Shown: one piece after another, positions 49,501 to 60,473 of the stretch
How the letters are laid out: each line of letters opens with the position of its first letter
Position numbering within the stretch: the stretch's first letter is position 1
Assembly: GCA_030267565.1 (NCBI GenBank)
Contig: BRXU01000004.1
Location: 4,408,501-4,472,500, forward strand
From: Pleodorina starrii
Lineage: Eukaryota; Chlorophyta; Chlorophyceae; Chlamydomonadales; Volvocaceae
DNA length: 64,000 nt
Direction of reading: 5' to 3'
Program-made: the position numbers and the translations under genes
The notes under the pieces: generated by a model
Told to the model about the DNA's origin: nothing
The model's input: the letters and a program-made list of their open reading frames with translations, nothing else
Database searches by the model: none

Positions 49501-49911
49501 GCGTCAAGCTGCTGCTGGAGAGGTGCGGTGTGCGCGGGGTTTGGGCACCCGTTGGTTGACCTTGATGACCACAACGATTCAAGAGCTCACCGTGCATGAT
49601 GTCCTAGAGGGCCCATGATGTGCACCTGTCCGCTGGCATGCTCCACGCGCGATCGATCCGGGTGCACCCTGATGCCCGTTCCTGCTTTGAACAGCGGGGT
49701 TCAGGGTTGATTGTTGCCGGCGTCTTCCTGCTCTTGAAGTAGCGCGCTCTCTTCTGCCCCTGGTCGTATTCGCAGTGGTGCGGACCGCACGGCCAAGAAC
49801 CTTGACGGCAAGACGGCGCTGGAGGTTGCCGAGCTGAACGAACAGGCGGACGTGATTGCGGCCCTGAAGGAGACCAAGGACGCAAGCGAGTCCAGCAAGG
49901 CGGACAACTAA
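46544..49911 (+). CDS. AKR2: AKR2-like ankyrin-repeat chaperone for plastid outer-envelope proteins
   Basis: Cytosolic factor that in plants binds nascent chloroplast outer-envelope proteins and delivers them to the plastid. Exons: 46544-46615, 46736-46880, 46972-47126, 47374-47525, 48203-48363, 48984-49120, 49428-49522, 49776-49911; 350 residues with consistent phases. The N-terminal half has Met/Gly/Pro-rich and Sti1-like helical segments ([17 protein letters not shown], then [20 protein letters not shown] and [16 protein letters not shown]). A segment [14 protein letters not shown] leads into an acidic Glu/Gly run (about 199-222). Ankyrin repeats follow from about 229: [40 protein letters not shown] and [18 protein letters not shown]. 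The C-terminal ankyrin block is the lipid- and ribosome-binding part in plant AKR2A. The start AAAAATGTTT gives the expected short first exon. Confidence 0.92.
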
Positions 49912-50249
49912 GAGCACCGACCGACTCGGGGGTCGCGACTATGCGTTGGCGGAGGCGGCGGTGTGTCTGTGGTAGACAAGGGCTGTATGCTATGGCTGGG
50001 CGGGGATGCGAGGAGTTGATGGGTTCGTTGATTTTTGCCCGACATGCATTGAGGGACTTTCTACGTACCGCTTGGCTAAAAAGTGTCAGCCTTTACCGGG
50101 TTTGACGAACATGCACAGGATCCCTGGGCATCCGCGCCACCACGGAAGCGAGGACGTGGCTGACTATTTTTTCGTGCAGTCACCATTGAAGCGGTCGGCA
50201 GCGGTTGTGGTCGCTATGCTCCTTTGTATGCGCTGCGACATGCCGATGC

Positions 50250-50254
50250 TGTAA
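50250..50254 (+). terminator. Poly(A) signal TGTAA for AKR2-like gene
   Basis: TGTAA about 340 nt past the stop. A second TGTAA at 50411-50415 is an alternative. Confidence 0.45.
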
Positions 50255-50816
50255 ATTCCGTTCAACGCTTAAGAAGAGGGCGTCATTTTGTGGCGACGTG
50301 CGGGGATTACGTCTTGAGTAGACGACGCTGTGAGGGTAGATGGTCCTTGCTTTTCCAGCATTTAAAGCGCAGGAGATCAGGAGACAAGGTTTTTGCCTGA
50401 CGTGACAACTTGTAACGGAACAACACGGCACCGGCAGATGTGCGTTGGTCGCGTCACCGTTGCTACCACCGTTGCTACCCCGCGACATCGATGTTGCCCC
50501 GCCCAGTGCCTGGGCTGTTGCAAATTACGGAAACGGTTCAAGCCGTTTCAAACCACCCTCGGTGAGCGCGTGTCGTGCTTCGTGCACGTCCATCGTGACG
50601 TTCACCAGGGTGCCCCATATAGTTGTTGCCCATTACCGGTATATGCAGTACAGATCAGCGGGAAGGGAAACATCGGACAGCCTTCCACAACGCTCCACTA
50701 GTCTTGGCACATAATAGCACAACTCCCAACCAACGCTGCATACCAACCCCAGACTCACAGGGCGCGTCTTTATCCATCATCAAGCCATCCCTCTTGATTC
50801 AATTTGGTTCGAAATG

Positions 50817-50852
50817 TAGGTCCCTGGACTATACTAGTACTCCAGGGACCTA
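50817..50852. repeat. Perfect 12-bp hairpin
   Basis: TAGGTCCCTGGA (50817-50828), a 12-nt loop, then TCCAGGGACCTA (50841-50852), exact reverse complements. Confidence 0.9.
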
Positions 50853-50862
50853 ATAATACTAG

Positions 50863-50894
50863 GAAGTCCCTCGACAATGAAGTCCCTCGACAAC
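50863..50894. repeat. Direct repeat of a 16-bp unit
   Basis: GAAGTCCCTCGACAA(T/C) occurs twice with no spacing, 10 bp after the hairpin, between it and oxygenase A. Confidence 0.85.
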
Positions 50895-51112
50895 GGGCTC
50901 ATGCGCATCGTCCCCAGGCATGGCCTGCACCTGCTCGCCCCTCCCGTCGAATTCGGCCACCCCCCTGGTTTCATCTCGCAGCAGGACAGCGCAATAAGCG
51001 GCCATCAACACTATTACCTAGTCCTTAACCAACATCTATTTGACAACCGGAACCGCTTCAACCATCTGGGCCCCCATACGGGATATCATACTGCTGCGCT
51101 TCTGTGCGTCGC

Positions 51113-54100
51113 TCATTTGGCCTTCGTGCCCCGCAGGGCATATCCACCCCTGCGGCGCCACTGCGCCGCGCCGGAAATGAACTTCTCCTCGCGGTACCAC
51201 CAGCCCTTGACGGCGACCAGCGCCAGCGCCGCCGCCACCACCGCGCCGCCCGCCACTCCCCACCACCCGCCCACCGCCGCCAATGCTCCGGCTGGCTTCA
51301 CGACCGCCATGACAGCAAGCGTCGCCGCCACCATTGCCGCTAGGCCCGCGACTGCCGTCAGCGCCGTACACAGCGCTGTGACCTGCCTCAGCCCCCGCTG
51401 GCACACCGTGCAATGCCGTACATGGCGCTCCTGGCGGGACAGGATCTGCTCCAGGGAGAGTTCCTGGGCGGGCCAGCCGCTGTACGTCGTGCCGTACTGT
51501 ACGACGGGTTTTCCGCCCCACAGGCTGTCCGGGTAACCCGCTTGCCGTAGCCATACGTGCATTGCCGCCACGCCTCCGTCGGCTTTGCTGTTGAGGTAGT
51601 AATTGCGCGCGGTGAGGCCGCCTCGGCGCATGAGCACGTCCTGCCTGTGGTTGGTATGGCAATACAGACGATATCGCAGCCGAGGGACGCAGGTGACCGA
51701 GGACGGGGGGCATGCACCGCAGGGTTGAGGCGAGATGCGGCGGCCCTAGGTCGCCACACAGGTGGGGTGAGGGGAGTGGGGTGTGGACGGGAAGCGCCCG
51801 GGAGGTCCGGCGGGTGGAGTCCACGCAGGGTGCCGCCCCCGGCGCTCTCAACCAAATCTCGCTAGTAACGAGGATACGGAAACCGATCCTCGGTGCAGCG
51901 CTCACCGCGCCAGACCAAATCTTGCCGTAGTGCCGTAGTGCACGTCGCAGTGTTGCACTTCACTTACGGTGAATTTTCATTACGAGGAAGCATCTGCGAG
52001 GTGGTTGGGGTGTCCGGTCCCACGCACCCACCTCGACAGCATGAGCGCGTCCTGATCGAAGAGGAGGTGCTCCAAGGGGGCGGGGCCGCGCCAGTGCGGC
52101 GCCGGCACCTTCGGAGCGCGGCCCGGAACCTTCCCGAAGCCGCGCAGGCGGCCGCTGGCCTGGCGTTGGCCACCAACGCCAACCTGGCGCCCGACGTCTG
52201 CACGGCTGCCGTCGCCATTGCCGTCACCGTCCTGCTGGGATGCGGGCGCGGCGCTGGGGGCCGGCGCCTGCGCTGTCGCGTGGCCGTTGCCGTTGCCGTC
52301 AGCGGGCTGAGCGGCCGGAGCCGCGGCGGCCGGGGTCGCGCCGGCCACAGGTTGCTGCGTCTGCTGCGGCCCCTGCGGCAGCGACGGCGGGGCCGGGTTG
52401 TAGCCGGCTTTAAAGAAGCTGCGCGTCACCCCCGGCCGCACGGGGACCGACATGATCCACAGCTGGAAGTGGCTGCCGGTGGGGTAGGCGTACGTGACCC
52501 TGGATCGGGATCGGGTGTCGTACAAGGACGTTGTACGACATGGGTATGGCGGGAGGGGTGCGGGAGTGTCAGGGAGGGACGAATGTTACGGTACCGGTAC
52601 TGCCATCCCGCCCACGCAGAGACTGCGTCATCATGTCTGGGTCGACGTCTTAAAGACAACGGAAGAGCCTGTCGGAGGACGCCCTATGCGTGCGAGCTGG
52701 TGGCTTGGATGGTCATGATGGACAGCGTTGACGTCGGTGACCCAGGGCCTGCTGGCTCTATCGGGTTCCTCACCGTGTGATGAAGGGCGGCTGGAACTCC
52801 CTGCTTCCCTTGGCGTCTTTGCTTGTGTGCTCGTACGCGCCGTGCTCCCAGCTGAAGCCCCGCAGCAGGTCCACCTGCTTCACGTGCGCTCCCTCCAGGG
52901 GCATGGCGTTGGCGGTGACAAAGCCGCCAACTGAACAGGCCCAAGCGGCCAAACGGCGGGGCCGACCAGCAGGAGCAATCGTGGATAGGTCGCAAGCAAG
53001 GTTACCTCTTAAGGGAAAGGAGGGCTGTCTTAGCGTGGCATGAACCGTGTTGCACATGGAATTCTGGCCCAACGGCAGAGCCTGTGTCTTGACAGGCGGA
53101 GCTGACGCGCGGAAAAAACGAATTGAAAGTTTGGAAAATGGATCGCATCCTTCCATGGATTACCGTTACCCGGATGCCGTCTGGCTGCAAGATAAGCACG
53201 CTGGCTGTTGGGGCGCGGTTCCTTCATCAGAAGCAGGCGCCGCATGCTTTAATCACCGCACTCCCGGGAGCGAGCCGTGCAGATGTGCGGCCGCAGCCGT
53301 TCGCCTCTTCGCTGTATTCTCTTTGCAGCTTTTGAGCCGTGAGGCCCGTCCCCTGCCCTCCCTACGCCCACGCCCACGCCCGCCCACCTCCGTCGTGCAG
53401 GAAGTTGGCGTGGGTGGGGTCCATGCTCTGCTCCAGCCAGAACCTGCGGCGGGGCGACAGCGGGCGCGTGTGTACAACAGCGGCAATGGCTCATCCAGCA
53501 GCAGCGACTGGCATATCAATCTTGATAGCAAGGTGGATATGCGCGGGTGACCCCTTCAGAGCCCACTGCACCGAATCGTGGTCATGTGCCGCGTTCGCTC
53601 TTTGTTGGGCCCAAACACGTCCACTCGGGGCTGGACCAAGCTCGCTCTCAAGCCGACCACGTCGATTCCTCTCCCGCAGCCACACGGCGCCCATATCCCG
53701 TCTGTGCAAACGCCGCTACGGCCGCGCTTGCCCTTCGAGCTCCGACCAGCCCAGCCCAGCCCAGCCCGGCCCGGCCCATCGCGTTACGGCACTTACGGGT
53801 AGTCCGCGGGCATCTCGTTGATGACCCAGTCGGGGGAGATCACTGCGACAGGCGCCTCCTGGAGCCTGGGTTTCGGAGCCATCCGCGCCGCCTGCAGCCC
53901 CTCCTCGCTCGCGTCCAGCCAGGCGAAGAGGATGCCGTCGAGCTCCAGGGTGGGGAAGGAAGTGACGCAGGAGCGCTTGCTGGCGCAGGCGGTGGCGGAG
54001 GCCCGGGGGTTGGAGGCCAGCTGACAGGCGGGGGGAGGGCAGGGCAGGGCGGCAGCAGGGGGGGGGCGGTACAGTACGTTCCGATGCAGGACGTTGGGGG

Positions 54101-55346
54101 TCGAAGGCTCCGACCATTTCTGATGTGCGCTTTTATGATCGTCGGGGATTGTTGAAAGACGGTGCAGCCGCTGGTGCCTCCGTCCCTCCACTCCTTCATC
54201 CTCCCTGCCCTCCGGGCCCTCCTCCCTGCCCCCCCACCTGCGGCACCCTTGTGCACTGCCCCTCCTCGCTGAACTCCCATCCGTGGTACGAGCACGCCAG
54301 CCTGGTTCCACCCGCCTCCAGCCTCCCCTCGCTCAGTGGCGCCAGGCGGTGCGGACACACGTCCCGCATCACCACCCAGCCGCGGACTGAGTGGCGCCAC
54401 ACCACCAGGGGCTGGCCCAGCAGCACCACGGGGGTGGGGGCGGAGGGGACCAGGGAGGACAGCGGGCACACGGGAACCCAGTTGCGCTCCCAAATGTAGG
54501 CGGACGCCGACTTCTGTTGCTCTGGTGTTGGCGTGGGCGCGACGGACCCTGAGGCTGTGGCGTCTGCAGAGGGCGGCCTCGTTTCCTCGTTGGGCGCTCC
54601 GTTGACCGCGACCCGAGGCGCTGCGCGTTTTCACGCGCAGGGATGCAGCGGGCGGGCGGAGGCGGGCGGGCTACGCTGACCAGAGGGTGGGCACGTGGGC
54701 TGACCAAAGATGTACTCGCTAACATCGAGGATTGCAGGAGGGAAACGCGTTTGCAGTTGGTTTGCAGCATAGCCGTGGCACAAACTGCAAAAAGACGTTC
54801 TCCCGCATGTGTTCTCATTGTCCAGGTCGCGATGCGGATACACAGCGGAAAGCATAGAACCGAATAGGTCGAGTTTGGGAGCTGGCGTGTCGCGGACTCG
54901 CGGTGCTCCCTCCCAAGTCCCTTCTTGCAGTGCCTCCCTGGAGCTGTGGAGCTTACGGGGCTTAGCGTTGGGCGTTTCGGCTGCTGGCGTGCCGGGTGGT
55001 GTGATCTGTGCCGTCGCGGTTCAGCGGTCGCTGTCGTCGCCACGCGCCATACAGTCGCAGCCGCATGGGGTTTCCGGATGGGGTTTCAAAAGTTTTGTCC
55101 GACGTTTCTGAGGGATCCGGGATGGATGGAGGGGGCGGCCGCCCGGCACTACTCACCGGCCGCAGCACCGGAGACAGTCGCGGCACGCAGCGCGACGCCG
55201 CCACGCGGCCGAAGCGGAGCCGAGTGCTTGCGCGCGAGCTGGACGCCAAGGAACCCCGCCCCTGTGGGCGGTAATACGCCACCGGCGCCGCGCTGGGCGC
55301 CGCGGTGGTTGAGGGTGGCTACGTGTCGTGCTGCGTTGAGCCTCAT
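51113..55346 (-). CDS. Rieske oxygenase of the PAO/TIC55/PTC52 family, copy A
   Basis: Plastid-type Rieske [2Fe-2S]/mononuclear iron oxygenase, related to pheophorbide a oxygenase; substrate not assignable. Exons: 55346-55157, 54620-54238, 54020-53797, 53443-53388, 52930-52774, 52499-52032, 51644-51113; 669 residues. Exon 1 (MRLNAARHVATLNHRG...) is Arg/Ala/Gly-rich like a chloroplast transit peptide. It joins at phase 1 to an exon 2 that has no ATG of its own, which supports the model. Rieske ligands: Cys152-x-His154 (CPH), then CSYH. Iron-ligand segment: MDPTHANFLH. Later come FITR, PVRPGV, a Gln/Ala/Gly-rich variable stretch and DQD. The C-terminal exon has the family CxxC (HCTVCQ) and two hydrophobic membrane helices. 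Compared with copy B, the end of exon 3 is divergent (PRLQEAPVAVISPDWVINE). Confidence 0.88.
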
Positions 55347-56418
55347 CGCGGAAGCTTTCTATGTGGATGGAAGAAGGGCTATTTGCTCTGAAACGTCGAC
55401 AAAATCCTTCAGTTGGGCGAGGCCTAGAAGCGCTCAGCGGATCCGCTGAAACTGCTGAAGACTGCAGAGGGCTGCGGCGTTTACATTACGTTTACGGCGT
55501 TTCTTGGCGGCGTGGGATTTGGGGCCGCCGGTACAAGCTGGCGAGTGAGGTGCTGGGTGACGCGGGACGTGGGTCGCGCGTGGGGGGTTGCGCAACTCCT
55601 TTGGCAACAGTTGGTGCCGCCTCGTCGGCTGCTTTACCATTACGTCCCTGATGCCAACCTGGTCGCGACAAGTCTTTGGGGCCCCTGCAGCGAGATGCCA
55701 ACCGCACGATCTGCTCGGCGGCAAGCGCAGACAGCTCTTGCGTGTACCGGCGCTGCGGCCTGGCACCGCGCTACCGGGGCGCGGGCTTCGTCGAGTGCTT
55801 GTCCTAATCTGCAACTTGCAGTGCCGTAGCCGCAAGGAGGAGCAGAAGCCCGAGGCCTTGCGTCAAGCAGCCTCGTTTGCGTATCCGGCTGTCCGGATGG
55901 TGCTGAAATAGTCCAGGAAACGGTTACGAAGCTCTCTGACACGTAACATTTTACATTTATATATGACTTCAACGGATGCGTGGAGATGAGGCACGTCCTC
56001 GCCACCTCGCGCGTCCGCCACCACAAAGGATAACTTCCAACCGCCATAACCGCCCCAAGCAAAGGCGATTCAAGACCAGGTGACCATCTGTGTGCCTTTG
56101 TCCGTAACGGTACTCAGATACAGCCACACTGCTCAAAGCCGTGTTGTTAACGGCTAATACTTCGACAGCACTGTTTCAAGCTCGAGCCACCGCACGATTT
56201 GATCATTTATTGTTGTCCTGGATGTTCTACTCGAACTCACTAAACTCCTGCCAGCTCGCTTTCTCGGCATTTATCCACAAAACTACCAGCTGCGGGCTTC
56301 CATCCTTCGCTGTCTGAACTAGCAGCGGGTTCCAGACTTCCAGTCCCTCCGTAACGCAGGTAGCCAACTTTGGGTCGTCGCACCGGCTTGCATTCGTCTC
56401 TGCGATTTCCTTACGGCA
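55347..56418. other. Spacer between oxygenase copies A and B
   Basis: 1.07 kb between the start of copy A and the stop of copy B. No coding sequence supported. It should hold the copy A promoter (right of 55346) and the copy B 3' UTR (left of 56419). Confidence 0.5.
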
Positions 56419-59400
56419 CTATTTGGACGCAAACCCGCCCATTCGATGCCACTGCGCGGCGCCGGAAATGAACCTCTCCTCACGAATTGACCAGCCCGTG
56501 GCTGCCGACGCCGCCAGGGCCATCGCCACCGCCGCGGCGCCCGCCACCGCCCGCCAGCCGCCCACGCGCTCGACGGCCTCCGGGTTCACCGCCGCCATGA
56601 CAGCCAGCGCCGCCGCCGCTGCCGCCGCCAGGCCCGCCGCCGCCGTCAATGCCGTACACATCGCCGTCACCTGCCTCAGCCCCCGCTGGCACACCGTACA
56701 ATGCCGTACATGCCGCTCCTGGCGGGACAGGATCTGCTCCAGGGAGAGTTCCTGGGCGGGCCAGCTGCTGTACGTCGGGCCGGACTGTACGACGGGTTTT
56801 CCGCCCCACAGGCTGTCCGGGTAACCCGCCCGCCGCAGCCACACATTGACGGCCGCCACGCCTCCGTCGGCCTTGCTGTTGAGGTTGTAGTCGCGAGCGG
56901 TGAAGCCGCCTCGGCGCATCAGCACCTCCTGCCTGTTGTGTGTGTTGGGGGCGGGCCCGGGGACCGCGGGGTTGGGGGCGGTGGGCGGGTGGTGCGGGGC
57001 GCCACGGTCGGCAGGTACAGCGGCAGGGGCGCAGAACTTGCATGCCTCGCGGCCGTATGGTTTCCACCTAGGGTGTCGAAGCGCTCGGCCGGTACAACGG
57101 TGTGCCGTACTCTGCTCAGTAACTGCCGTACAGTCTCTGGTTGCAAAGTCCAGGTAGGTACATCGCAAGGCACTGCGGACCCACACGCGCTTGATCTGCC
57201 GGCGGCTCGGGCTCCAAGGTTCTGCTTCACACTCGACACTACACGCCCTAAACCCCCGGGTGAAGCGTGGGTGAGACGCCGGTACGTGTGAACAGCGTCC
57301 CGCTGGGTGACGCTTGCCGGGCGAGCATCACCGCTTCACCAGGCGCTTCACCGCTCCTACCGGTATTGCTGCGGACCTTTCTTTCTACCGCACCCCTTGC
57401 TCAAGAGACGAAAGCGCAACCCGCAATCCGCACCCCCCCCCCCACAGACCCCGCACCCACACCAGTTCCAGCAACCCCTGTCACATCCCTACACACGCAT
57501 TACAAAACGCACCCTACACCCCACACACCCACACATATCCACTCACACCAACCACACACCCGCACACCACACACCTGTGGATCATGACCGCGTCCTGATC
57601 CGCGATGAGCTGAGCACTGAACAGCCAGTGCGGCACCAGGCCCAGAAGCCGCGTGAGGCCACGCAAGGCGCCGCTGCCCTGGGCGCTGCTGCCGCCACCA
57701 CCACCCGCCTCCGCCTCGGGCCTGCGCCCGGGGCTGCCGCCTTCGGCGGCCCGCTGGGGACCCCCGGCCGCCGCCGCGGCGGTGACCGCAGCCCGGGGGC
57801 TGCTGTCGGTGCCGCTGGAGCCGCCGGTGGGCGCGGGGGTGGGAGTGAGTGGCGGCTGCGACTTGGCCCAGCCGAAGCCGGCCTTGAAGTAGACGCGGGC
57901 CACGCCCGGCCGCACGGGCACCGACATGACCCAGAAGAACGTGAGACCACCGCTCGCCAGATGGTAGCAGACCCTGCGGTTGGTTGAAAATCCGCATCGG
58001 AGGGCGCAGCCGCGCAAGCAAAGTCGCCATTGCCGCACCCGGCTAAGGTCAAGGGCAGGGGCAAGGCAGCAGCAGCGGCAGCCAAAACTCCGCAGCCCGT
58101 GGGCGCGTTCCGACGGGTACTGCACGGCGTTCACGGAACGTGCCGTACTCCTCCGAGTACGGCTCACGGCGGTATCTGATTGATTATCTGGTTATTGAGG
58201 CACGCCTTCGCACGCCTCTCACCGGGTGACGAAGGGCGGCTGGAACTCCCGGAACGCCCGCATGTCCGTCTGCGACGCCTGATAGGCGCCGTGCTGCCAG
58301 GTGAAGCCCCGCAGCAGGTCCACCGGGCTGTGCGGCTGCCCCTCCATCGACACGGCCTTGGCGCCGCGGAGGAAGAGCACTGCGGCATGCGCGGTCAGGG
58401 CGGTCAGGGCGGTCAGGGCGGTCAGGGCGGTTAGGGCGGGAGACAGCAGACGGCAGCGCGGCACGGTGCGGCCGGTGGGCGGGGGCCGCCGGGATGGGAG
58501 GCGCCTCGCCGCGCCCGGCGCTCCTTGGGGGTGTGGGGCACGCGAGAAAGCGACCCCGAGGCGGCTACAGTGCTGCAGGCCCGACAAAACAATCACTAAG
58601 CAGGCGGGCTGCTAGGGTACGTCTGGGGATACGCTGCTGTGCTGTCCACCCGGTATCCCGGTATGTCGGCAATGATGAAGTGGCAAGCAGATGGCCCCCG
58701 GTGGTGGTCCGCCAGCACTCACCCCCCTCGTGCAGGAAGTTGGCGTGGGTGGGGTCCATGCTCTGCTCCAGCCAGAACCTGCGGCGGGGCGACAGCGGGC
58801 GCGTGTGTAGAGGATAGAAGCATGCCCTGGCACGCGTGAGGTGCTTGTCGACCGGTACCACCGCTCTTCGTTCCAAGACCCTTGGAACGCATGACGGGGC
58901 CGGACCCATGTCTGCAACGCCCCGTCCCAAACCCGGTTCAGCCCCACCCCTCCCCGCCCGGCCCCGCCCCGCCCAGGCCAGGCCAGCCTATCGGGGTCGT
59001 ATCCACGTGTAACTCCACTCAACCCTAAAACCCAAAAGGCGCGCGCTCTCTCACGGGTAATCGGCAGGCATCTCATTCATGAACCAGTTGAAGTACGACA
59101 CGGCGCGCTCGTCCGTCAGCTCCGGTTTCGGAGCCGTCCGCGCCGCCTGCAGCCCCTCCTCGCTCGCATCCAGCCAGGCGAAGAGGATGCCGTCGAGCTC
59201 CAGGGTGGGGAAGGAGGTGACGCAGGAGCGCTTGCTGGCGCAGGCGGTGGCGGAGGCCCGGAGGTCGGAGGCCAGCTGACAGGGGGAGGGCAGGGGTTTG
59301 GGGGCGCGGGAGCGGAGCGACAGCAGGGCCGACGAGAACCATAGGTCGGTGGCCACCGAAAGGTGCCGGTGCACGCAACTGCCTGACAACAAGGACAGAC

Positions 59401-60473
59401 GCGGCACGTGATATTTTAGTCAGCCTTAGGGTAAAAACTTGGTGAAGGCGCGGGGTGTCGTGTATAGCAGGCTCGGCTTTAGTGTCTTGGCTCAACTCTC
59501 AGGACACACAGGTGTTGGGAGCCGCAAGCCATGTGTTTCTGGAGACTCGAGCTCCCAAATTACTACGGTGCAAGCCATGTTGCCGGGGGTAGGTCGCACC
59601 GGTCGCACATGTAATCCCGTCCTCCTCCGGCCCTGCCCCCTCACCTGCGGGTTCTTCTTGCACTGTCCCTCCTCGCTGAACTCCCATCCGTGATACGAGC
59701 ACGCCAGCCTGGTTCCCCCCGCCTCCAGCCTCCCCTCGCTCAGTGGCGCCAGGCGGTGCGGACACACGTCCCGTATCACCACCCAGCCGCGGACCGAGTG
59801 GCGCCACACCACCAGGGGCTGGCCCAGCAGCACCACGGGGGTGGGGGAGGAGGGGTCCAGGGAGGACAGCGGGCACACGGGAACCCAGTTGCGCTCCCAA
59901 ATGTAGGCAGGCGGAGGCTGAGGCTGAGGCTGAGGCTGCTGGTCGGGGCCCGGCGCAGAAGCGATGGAGTGGGGGGCGGAGGCGTCCGCGGCGGGCTTGC
60001 CCGGGCTGCCGGAATTCGCCTGGGTCCCGCTGGTCATGTTTGGCTGCGCTGTGTGTTGTTGAGGGGATGAAACAGAGGGCACGCGGGGTCGGCCGAAAGG
60101 TCGGGTAGGGAGGACGGCACGGGGGGCCGCGACCAAGCGGTGGGGGGTAATTAGAACGGTGGGGGAAGGGAAGGTCGATTTGCTCCTTCCGACGATGCTC
60201 ACGAAGGTAAGTGTACCTGTGTATGGTAGCCTTTGAGTCGTGCATACAGTACAATGCCAGGCCCCGCATGATTGGTCCCTAATCAACACGCGCACCGATC
60301 GTAGCGCCGGAGCTGGCGGTGGGTTCCCGCGCGACGCTAGAACTCGAGGGGCGGTGGGCAAGGAAACGATTGCGATTGCGATTTCGAGCGGCTGGCGAGC
60401 TACGGGTCGCTACCACCGGCGACGGGCGGAAGTGAGCGCGGTGCTGTGGGGTGGAGAATCTGAGGGAGGCCAT
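56419..60473 (-). CDS. Rieske oxygenase of the PAO/TIC55/PTC52 family, copy B
   Basis: Same family and exon layout as copy A. Exons: 60473-60296, 60048-59645, 59275-59055, 58778-58723, 58379-58223, 57973-57575, 56932-56419; 642 residues. The first exon (MASLRFSTPQHRAHFRPSP...) is a good transit-peptide candidate and joins at phase 1. An alternative start at 60037 (MTSGTQANS) would lack a transit peptide. Rieske ligands Cys155-x-His157 and Cys176-x2-His179. Iron ligands Asp276, His279, His284 in SMDPTHANFLH. A variable Gly/Ala/Pro stretch precedes IADQDAVM. CxxC at Cys550 and Cys553 (HCTVCQ) is followed by two membrane helices to the C-terminus. Exons 4 (56 nt) and 5 (157 nt) have exactly the copy A lengths. 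A 9-bp minisatellite lies just upstream of the exon 5 acceptor. Confidence 0.88.
58392..58436. repeat. 9-bp minisatellite, five copies
   Basis: CGGTCAGGG repeated five times (last copy CGGTTAGGG), in copy B intron 4 beside the exon 5 acceptor. Confidence 0.9.

Larger units (their letters stand above)
49912..51112. other. Tail-to-tail intergenic region, AKR2 / Rieske oxygenase A
   Basis: 1.2 kb without a supported gene. Holds AKR2 poly(A) candidates and the hairpin and direct repeat at 50817-50894. Confidence 0.55.

Noticed and set aside
59492..60361. Oxygenase B starting at the ATG at 60361 in one continuous exon
   Set aside because: It would add about 100 residues with Cys/Pro/Thr and no targeting character. 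The spliced start at 60473 gives a better transit peptide and matches the phase of copy A, though transcript data could reverse this.
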